From Diphasiastrum complanatum (Eukaryota > Streptophyta > Lycopodiopsida > Lycopodiales > Lycopodiaceae), in contig MU832101.1 in NCBI GenBank assembly GCA_029204225.1, forward strand, positions 23,221 through 87,220: DNA of 64,000 nt. Reading direction: 5' to 3'. Below are positions 34,901 to 44,800 of the stretch, piece by piece (position 1 is the stretch's first letter; each line of letters starts with the position of its first letter). Position numbers and translations under genes: made by a program. A model generated the notes under the pieces. It ran no database searches, was not told the DNA's origin, and saw nothing but the letters and a program-made list of their open reading frames with translations.

Positions 34901-37900
34901 CTGGTATGTTGATTTCATTTCTTGAAAAAGTTGTCTCTCTGACATGCAAATTTTAAACCTTGCAGACGAAGATATCTGATTTGGAGCGCCAGGTTGACTT
35001 GCCTACGGACAGCACCCATCCCATGCCTGCAGATGACCTGGGCACACAGTTGATGGCAGAGAGAGAGAGGGAGCTTGCCGAGATGAGAGAGAGAGAGCTT
35101 GGGCTTGAGCACAGAGAGCCCCCATTGTATGAGGCAGATGAGCCAGTGTCAGAGGATGAGCATGATGAGGATGAGCCCATTCGGGTTGTGTTTGCCAGAC
35201 CAGAGAGGGATGAGGCAGATTATACAGGTGCAGGGCACACGCCACGGGCAGGGGTCACAGGTGCATCACGTGGCAGAGGTGGGACACATGGCACAGGTTA
35301 TACCGGCAGACAGGCAGGGCACACAGGGGGGGGCAGTGGCATACCTACCTATGTCGACATGATGGAGGAGGCTCTTGATAGAGGGCAGAGTGGTTTAGAT
35401 GCTGGTCCCGCAGATGTTTGGATGCGTGCAGCACAGAGTCATGGCCGTTACTACGACAGCACACCAGAGGAGGCACCTGATGACTTTCATTGCACAGATT
35501 GGGAGGCCATGCAGGGTCTACAGGGTGCACATGATGAGGCACGGGATGAGGCTTGGGTTGATTCAGGGGTTGGTGCACAGGATGATTCAGAGGTCGGTGC
35601 ACAGGATGATTTAGAGGCTGGTGCACAGAATGAGTCCCAGAGCCCAGAGCATTTGTATTCGGATGCCCAGCTGGCCGACTTGGTTGCCACATTGGATTCA
35701 GAGGCCTTGCAGATGCCGAGTGTCAGGGCGCCCCCATCATCTCTTGCCAGCATGCCACACACAGAGTCCCAGCCAGAGCAGCCGCATGAGGTGCCTACAG
35801 TTCCTCCAGCTCCTCAGAGGGTGTATGTGCGTCGCACAGCTCCTCCAGTGCCACCGATGCCATTTAGGCCTGCATCCCCTCCATCGCCGTCCACTTCTGC
35901 AGCACCAGGTCTCCATGGCAGGCCACCATCTGTGCCCAGGTTTTCTCTTGCAGCGCCCACATCCACAGTGTCTCCTCCAGTGGCAGCACCCACGTCACAT
36001 CCTCCTCCTTTGGCAGCACCCAGGATGTACCAGTACCGGCCACCACAGCGCCCCTTTCAGTACATATCGCCACTGTACTCGCCTCCTGCACAGCCAGTTC
36101 CTCCACCTGCAGCAGCCCCACGGGCACACACTCCACGAGCTCATCCTCCTCGCTCAGTTGCACAGGGAGTTCTCTCTTTTGCTTCCCTATCCCAGCCGGC
36201 CTCAGCTTGGGCCCAGCCTAGCCAGCCAGGTGATTTGCATGGGGGTGACGAGGCATTGACAGCTCCTCTTGTCCGCAAGAGACCAGGCAGGCCCAAGGGT
36301 GCACCGAACAAGAAAGGCAAGGCACAGAAACTGCCAGGGAGGAGAGGACGACCACGCAGGGCTCCAGGTACAGGTAGAGGTGCAGTATCACAGCCAGTTG
36401 GAGCAGGTGTTGTTGGTTTGGCCTGCTTGGGGGCTGATGCGGAGGCTGATTGGGAGGATGAGGATGACGAGTCTTCCCCCTCGGATACACAGCCCATGCC
36501 AGTTCCAGACAGGCAGAGATATCGGCTGCGAGAGTCAGCTCGGGGCCCTGAGTTGTCTCCAGAGCATTCGTCTGAGTCAGAGCCAGAGCATTGATTGTGG
36601 CTCTATTGTTTTAGTTTCAGTAGTTTGTCTCTAGCAGTCGGTCTACCATTGTACTCAGATGATTTTTCACATTATATACAGTGTTTGGCCTACATTATTT
36701 GCTGCACATTGTGCGTATGTCGCTCTGTACATGTGATGCTTTATTTTATGTTGAAGAATTCTATGTGCGTGTGTGAATCCTATTTTCATTTAATTTCGTT
36801 TGAAGTGAATGCTAGCTTCACATAGATGCACCTACATCATGAGCACAGCAATCACCCCTACACCCCAAACGACATTGAATAAACACATGTAATACATCTG
36901 CATTTAAAAAAATTACAAACATTGCATCTTACATGACCAAGCTCGCGTTGCACAAAAAACAACTATGTATATATTCAACCGTTGTATCAGGATAACATCA
37001 CATATACTGTCATTTTTTTAAGCAGCCATCTAGTTATTTGCTGCACCATAAACTGCCGAAAACTACATAGCAACAGTCCGCCACATACGGGTGGACCTCA
37101 TCTATTCTAAACATCCCTCACTGATCCTCCACCGACTCCTCGCCCTCGTCTGGTGCATTGTTTTGTCGCTCTCGCTCTGCCTCCCGGTTAGCCCGAGCTG
37201 CCTCCTGGTTAGCCCGACGTCTGGCCGCCCTTTCCCTGACCATGATGAGCTGCCGTCGTGTGAAATTCATTCCGATCTGCTCATCCAGATCCAGCTCGAC
37301 AGCGGGGACAGGATCCACAGCGGGGGCGGGTGGCTCCGGTTCCGGATTTCTCTGTCGAGTCTGTCGCAGCATCTCTCGGATATCTGCCTCTTGCTTCCGA
37401 TGCCTCTCGTTGTGCCTTCGGATATCTTCCTCAAGCTTTCTCCTGGCTTCGCCCTCGGGCTTCGGTGGTATTCGCTCAGCCATCTCGATCGACCTTCTCC
37501 TCACAGCACCCTGATCCTTGAACACCCTCTCACAGCACCCTGGCTCTCAAACAGCCTCTCACAGCCTGTCACCGGCTCTCGCTTGCTCTCTCACTGTCTA
37601 TCACTAGCCCTCTCACAGCCTCTGAAAATGCCGACCACAATGGCATTGTGAGTGCCTATTTATCCCCACAGCCTGATCGGCCATGTGGATCCCCATCATC
37701 CCTCCATGTGCCTCCGTACCCGCCCCCATGTGATGCTCCCCCCTGTGTTGGTCTCCCATTGGGCCCATGGTCTGCTCACCCACAATGCCCATGTGCCTCT
37801 GTACTTGCCCCCATGTGATGCTACCCCCCTGTGTTGGTCTCCCATTGGCCCCTCGGTCTGCTCACTCGCAGTGCCCATGTGCCATTGCAACGGTCCCCTG

Positions 37901-38762
37901 CATCATGTACTGTACCCTCTTTTTTTACACCCAGAACCCCCTCTTTTTACTTTTTTTTGTCCTTTTTTGGTAGTTAATATGCAAAAAAAAATTACTAAAA
38001 ATATATTAAAAAATAAAAAAAAATATTAAAAATGGTACCGCCCTGGTACCGCGGATCCCAGGGCGGTACCGTACCGGCGGTACCACTGATATGGTACCGG
38101 CGGTACCATACCAGCGGTACCAGAGGGTACTATGATATATATATATATATAATTCGGTTCAAACCGTTTTTCAGTTCGAACCAGCCTGGCCAATCGAATC
38201 GACTTGTAACCTTGATTGGGGAAAGTATCTCCCAATGGTTGAGTTCGTGCACAAGTCGTCGGTCGCTCACGTCGGGAAATTGAGGTCAGAACCTGGGTGT
38301 ATCTTAAAATCCCTAAGGATTCAAAGGTACTTCGGACGAGAAAATGTAGTATCCTCAACATCAGAGATATTAGAGATGATGTCCCTCTGCAAAGCACTAA
38401 GCGCAGCACGAAGAGAAGCAATTTCAGTTTGTTGAGCGTCAATCGTGGCAGTCTTAGTAAGCAAATCCGCACGAAGTTCATTGAGTTGTGAAAGAAAAGC
38501 AGCAAATTGCTTAGAAATGTACTCATTCAGTGAGGAGATGTTCTCAGGAGTGGTGTGCCGCGTGTAGGTGTGGTGTGTGTCTCCCATAGCAGCTGAGGAC
38601 GAAGCAACGACCTGTGGTGGTCGATCGTTGACAGAATCGATAGGCATGGTGGATGCAATTTCCAAAGTACGAAAACGTTTATGAGAGCCTGTAGACATAA
38701 ACTTCTTAGCACACTGTGTGCGCAAGACAAAGCCTGGAGGCAGGTGAAACGAAGCCGTAGGA

Positions 38763-38820
<58 letters not shown>

Positions 38821-41800
38821 TTGAGAGAGAGATTTAAGACACTATTGAAGAAAGTTGAAAGAAACAACCGAACTTCTATTTTTGCCTTATAGACATCTAG
38901 AAAGCCTTCACAACAGTTTCAAGGCATAAACTATGGGAAGAACGAAAGAAATTGATATCCGTAGGGATCTCATGCACGCAATTGAAAAGCATAATAAAAG
39001 AAGTGATGCAAAGGTGCATCCTTTGAAGGGATTCACCAATGAGATTTTCAGCAACATTGATGTTTAACAAGGTTGTCGTCTATGCCCTATTATTTTTGGT
39101 TATTACAATGACAACCTTAAAGATTTCCTCAATGAAGAAAGTTGGGGTGGTGCCAAGCTCCTTCGTTATGTTATCAAGCTTCTTCTTTATGCAAATGATG
39201 TGGTTCTTTTTGCCACCACTTTAGATTGCATACAACAACATTTTGATGCTCACAAGAAAATGTGAGGAGAGTAAGAAGCTCACTCATGCATAGCTAAAGT
39301 ATCCAACACATGTGCAAGAATTGTATGCAATAGTTCATGCCCTTAAGGTCTGGCGACTCTATTTCTATGATGTTGAACTTTATGTATACAATAATCATAG
39401 CATCTCGAGGAATTTTGCGATCAGCCAGAGATGAGGGTCACCCAACTGGATAGGCCGAGCTAATGCAAGATTTTTTAGTATGAAATTCCAATATTGGACA
39501 ATTAATGAAAGGACCAATGTGAAAGGAACAATGTGCTCACTGATGCACAACAAGCATGTATATTGTATCACATGAGCTTGGTTGAGATAGGCAAGGATCT
39601 CAAGAAGATCAAAGGAGCTTAACAAACAATCCACATTGTTGGTGTGTGTGGCCTTTAGAATATAAGTGTTCAAGGAGGTCATGCGGGAGAATCAACTTTG
39701 ATGGTCACTTTCATAAAGGCACACACCTAGCTAGCATAGACCAACCAGGAAGGTGTGCTTAGAGAAACATATATGAGGTCATGCCAGAAATAAATGGACT
39801 TATCTATAAGGTCCTTCACAAGTGCTATAAAAGTCCCTACGCAATGTTGCTCTCAAGTATGAGTTGGGAGTTTTTGAATCTAGTAATGAGTAATAGATCT
39901 AAACCATGACTACAATGAGTTGTTAGAGAGTACATCCAGCTGTGTATTCCTTGTTGAGTGAACAAAGACCAAGTAAGTCCTTTGGATTTGTGCGCTACAA
40001 GAGGTACCCATAGTATATTGGAAGGCATATATCTGGAATCACTGATTGGACTACCAAAGACCCAAGTGGGGTCAGACTTTGGATTCATTTTAGTGGATTG
40101 ACCAAGAAGGCCTAGTTGACTGTAGTTGTCTGACCTAATATGGTGAAATTATATGGACTCTCGAAGCCCATAATTTCAACTAATATCACAAATAGATATT
40201 TGCCAAATTGAGGACACAATCTTGACTTTGTAGTGGAAAGCATTCTCAAAAAGCTGGTTTGAATGAAAAGGCCAATCGCTTTTGAAAGATATGTTTTGCA
40301 CATATCTTTGTGTCATTTAGACTATATAGTGGACATGTGTCTCTTTCATGATGATTCATGAAAGAGACACATGTCAGAGTTGAGATATGATTGAGGCCAA
40401 CTAACCTAGTAACCATGATTATCTTGTACACAATACCTAATGAAGCTAAGTTTATGACTCAGATGTAGTAAATTTAATCGTTAGCTCATCAATAACTATC
40501 CAAGGCTTCAGTCAAGCAACGAGCTATGCACAAGATTTGTATAGATCAAAAAAATTATAGGACATACGATCTTTCAATTAGTATATATGAAGTTAGAGCA
40601 GTCAGCAATAGGAAAGTTCCACCAAGATATCTCCTAGGCATTGGAAATCGTGATAGATTATAAGTTAGACTCCTCTATCTATCTTCTCTATATGGATAAC
40701 AATCTATCAATGCATTGGCTAGACCACTAATATGTACTTTGTGCCTTGACCTGATTAAAAGGTGTGGCAACTATAAGCCACACTCGTGCACCATCGTGCC
40801 TTGATTATATTTGGACCACCCCTGCATACTCCCAATCATGGTCACAGTTCAGTCTACTTACAAACATAATGGCTACGCTTATTCACGTTCTCTCATGATA
40901 ACTAATGTCGTACGAGCATACTACTTGACATCTAGCAACACAACTTGCTCTCTAATAGATGTCTAGTTTGATTGTTGATTATGACGACATATGTCGGTCA
41001 TATACCCTCTTAGCAACTAGTACTTTCAAGAGCATGTTTGGTTGATTATCAAACCCCAACAACAAAAGCAAGTCAGTGATGTAGTTTCCTAGTTGAACTA
41101 TCAGAGGGATGTAGAGAAAATCTAATATTGTAAGAGCAGATTGTAACTTAAGTCTCAAACTTGGTTACATGACAAGAGCAAGGTACATCAAATCGTAGAT
41201 TGAAGCAAGTACTAGTAGGGAGTACTTATGTGAGGACCAAGACTACCGTAGAATCATGCCCTCCAAGAGCAGCTGAGAGTTAATTGTACTAGACCAGAGA
41301 CTAAGGCCAGTTGAATAGTGTAGAAAAGATTAATGAAACCAAGATTGGCCTAAGTAGACAATTCAAGATGCAAGATCCTGATCTCATGCAATGCATTTTA
41401 AGGATTGTAGTAGTTAAAATTTCTAATTGTAGCTTCATTTTTCAATTAGAATATGCTTCTACAATCTTTGATAGATTTGGCATGTATCATTGCAAAAGTA
41501 TAGACACACCTATGGAGCAAAATGTAAGAGATTCCATGAGAGAGGGTGAAAACTCCTTTGAGGACATCACTCTCTATAGGAGATTTATAGGTCCTTTGAT
41601 TTGGCATACAATCTCAAGGCCCGATCTAAGTCATTATGTAGGTACCTGGTAGATTGAGTCAATTCCTGTTGGAAGATGGCCAAAAGAGTGCTTAGATACA
41701 TTTTGGGCACAATATATCTTGGCATACTTTACAAGGGTAATCACATTGACTTGATTGGTATTTTAGATTCAATTTTGCAGGTGACAAGATGGATAGAAGA

Positions 41801-44800
41801 TCGATATGTGCTTATGCTATGTTCATTGGCTCTCCAAGAAGCAAGAAACCGTTTTTTGTCATTAACGGAATCTAGTACAAAGAGCTCACTACCACAACAA
41901 AGGAGATGCTTTGGATCAAGAGGCTTTTGGTGGAGCTTTATGTATTGTAACCTTCTTTTGTGATAACCAATTAGCACAATGCCTCCATGCAAGGAGTAGA
42001 CATATTGACATTGCTTATCACTTTGTGAGGGAAAAGATTCAAGCCAAGGAATTGAGACTTCAACAAGTTTCATCTGCAGATTGTGTGGTTAATATATTCA
42101 CCTCCTTTGGGAAAGGCTTCATCCACAAAGCGTAGATCAGCCCTAGGTGTTGTAAGTGAATCTATGTTACATACATCAACCTAGTCCATGAGTCCTACAC
42201 CTCTTGTAAATGTAAAGCATGTGAGAGGGAGTCAATTTGTACTCAATTTAGATTAGGTGGAAGAGGTAGATCTGAGGTATCTAAATTAGAAGGTTTTCTA
42301 GGTAGGTGGAAAATCTTGTCACATGCCTTAATCTTGTGGATCCAAGCTATCATATATGTATGATACTTCATTATGTGAAGATATGTTGAGTAGAGATTGA
42401 AGCATTGTGCTTTTCTTACATTTCTTGCTATTCCAAATCGGTGTGGTGATATTACTCTTGATGATTGATGTATTGGTGCATTTCTGTTCTTTGACGCTCT
42501 TGTCCAGATAGATCAATATTGATGCTGTCTAGCTATTTTTGATGCCATTCACTTTTTGGGTAATCTTGTACAAACATCATTGCTTGTGAATCATTTTTAT
42601 TCATTCTTGGTCCTTTTTCAAAGACTAGCAGCTACCATTTTCATGGGCATTGTGATCAATTATTCTAAAAAAAAATTATGTGTTGCAACATTTTTAACTA
42701 ATCACTGTTTTGATTGACATTGCTATTGATAGTTTATAATGTCTTGTAGATGTGTTGGCATAGCAACTGCTGCTTTTGCTAGAGCAATCTTGGAAGGAAG
42801 CACACAAGCAGGTGTCTGGTTTCCAGAGGAGGTGTGTAGCTGGATTTATTGTTTGTATTGTGCTTGGAGGGTTATATACCATTATTTTCATTTTTGTTCC
42901 ATTCCATGGCTAAAGACATGTATTCCTTACAACCCTAAAAGGCAATGCATATATGAGGACAATGTCAGTGCATAACAGTAGCTCATCCCAAATTCCACAT
43001 TCTTTACACCAAACTAGTATCTTAATTTGGTTGCATGTTTCTGGAACATTTTTCAAACTTGTATAAATAGTGGCCCTTTTGAATCAGTTGAGTAGATGAT
43101 CATGCAAGTTGTAGCATGTTTGCCATTAATATTTTATTAAGAGCCATGCAGCCGACGCACAACGGTTTGGTACCATCCTTATTATCAACACGACGATCTA
43201 AACATACAACTCTGGATCATCCTTATTGGGCTCATATGTGTGGAGAGTAGATGTGCCCCTAGGAGGTTTTTTACAACCCTTAGACTGATTGTGTGGGCTA
43301 TTACACTAAAAATTAAGTTGTTCGATTGGATATTGGAGTATACCATTGAAAGAATGTAGCTCTAGAAACAGCAGGAAAGCAACTAGCATACAGCATGACA
43401 TAACTTATAAGCATATCATGCTACCAAGGCACACACCGAAGGCTTGGATGCTAAATATCTTATTGTCTTTGGATCAATGTACTTCTGCTCTAGGGTAGCA
43501 GCAAGTGAGGTGGTTGTGACAAGTGTAAGGGATATACAGAGACCACGTCATACTCCAGAGGCCCCTTCAAAAGTCCTGAAATAAAGACCAGGTGAAGACA
43601 TGATAACATCAAATCTATCAATACTTATAGATAGTACCTGGCTGCTGTAAAGTGTGAATGAACTCTCTATGTACTAACCTTCATTGAGACTGTTGTAGCA
43701 GCCATTATATTGTACTCCTCAGGAATAATTTTCAAACTGCTTTAGCAGGGCATCAGCTACTGATAAAGGTAGCTGTTACTAAGGCTTCACCTTGAAAGGA
43801 ATTTGATAGTTCACTATCGTCCAACTTGCATTTCAGCATTTCCTTTAAAATTATCTCTCCCCTCAGCCAAACCATTGTACCAAGGACTGGAAAGCATGGT
43901 GTTCTGTTTCTCAATGCACTTTAAGTTACAAAGAATCTTGGATTTGATCTACATTCTCCACCATCATTTATTCTAATTGCCTTATTTCACCTGCTCTTTA
44001 TTTTATCCAAAGCTTTGAAATCTCTGAATTTTCCAAATACCTCAGGTCTCTTGCTTATCAGATATACAAGCACCTTTCTAGTACGTCATCAATGAAGTTA
44101 ACAAATTATTTTGCATGACTTAAAGCTGGAATTTACATGGGACCAATTACATCTGAGTGGATCGAATTGAGGGGTTGTGTCTACTTGTATCTTGATTGAA
44201 GGACTCTGTTGTTTTTTTTTCCATTCACTCAACTTTGACAGATATGGTTGTTAGTGAACGAACGGTCTTCAATTTTGGAAACGATCCAATTCCTTTGCAT
44301 CATGTCTCGAGTTTTACGTGTCAAGTGACCAAATCTTTGGTGCCATGTTGCTCCTTCTGCAATCGCTACGTTTGAGGCAATGTCGGAGACTTTGTCGTAT
44401 AATTTTCCCTTTCTTTGACCTCTCTATCTGATCTGGAATCCCGTTCTACCGATGTTTATCCATGTCATTCTTTCAAAGGTACTAGGTAGGGTACAGATTT
44501 CACAACATCTATGGTCACATCTTTTGTGGTGAATGGTACATTACCAACTCTTACTGTCTGCAATGTTCCATTTTGATGCACGCTAGTGATCTGTGTTAAT
44601 GGCTTTCAATTTTCAATGAGGTCTCTAATGGGTGTCATATGCTGTGTGGCTCTAGAATCTGTGAATCAACTCCTGTCATCAAATTCATTGCCATAGGGAG
44701 AAATTTTTCCTTTTCTTGATTGTACATGAGCTTTTGACAAGTTGATCATGCATTCCTAGCTATATGTCTTAGCCTATTGCACATGAAATACCTGATCTGT

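Larger units (their letters stand above)
31904..38134 (+). mobile_element. hAT transposon copy 2 (6231 bp), coding-intact
   Basis: Same structure as copy 1, in the same orientation, separated from it by only a 40-bp (TA)n tract (31864-31903). The transposase frame is open through all four predicted exons and the accessory gene is open, so this copy may be autonomous. An 8-bp duplication cannot be resolved because both flanks are (TA)n. Confidence 0.87.
25503..38211. mobile_element. 12.7-kb block inserted in chromovirus 2, flanked by TTGATTGGG duplication
   Basis: Flanks 25494-25502 and 38212-38220 are the same 9 bases, and joining them restores integrase sequence, so this is one bounded insertion with an 8-9 bp duplication. 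Both outer arms contain GTTCGAACT at the same distance from the ends (31 and 30 nt, inverted) and a second GTTNNAACCG motif further in. They look like degenerate terminal inverted repeats of an outer element. Inside, between (TA)n tracts, lie two 6.23-kb hAT modules. Confidence 0.65.
8036..42749 (+). other. Giant intron (about 34.7 kb) of the host gene
   Basis: It is bounded by donor GTAAGT at 8036 and acceptor TCTTGTAG ending at 42749; the split Ile codon joins correctly across it. It contains LINEs A-D, chromovirus 2, two hAT transposons, copia and gypsy remnants. The two flanking introns of 190 bp (7781-7970) and 158 bp (46988-47145) are ordinary, so the size comes from insertions. Confidence 0.78.

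Noticed and set aside
42739-42975. A 78-codon ORF taken as an intact small gene
   Set aside because: Only the part 42750-42831 is conserved and it is bounded by splice sites; the rest is intron read-through.
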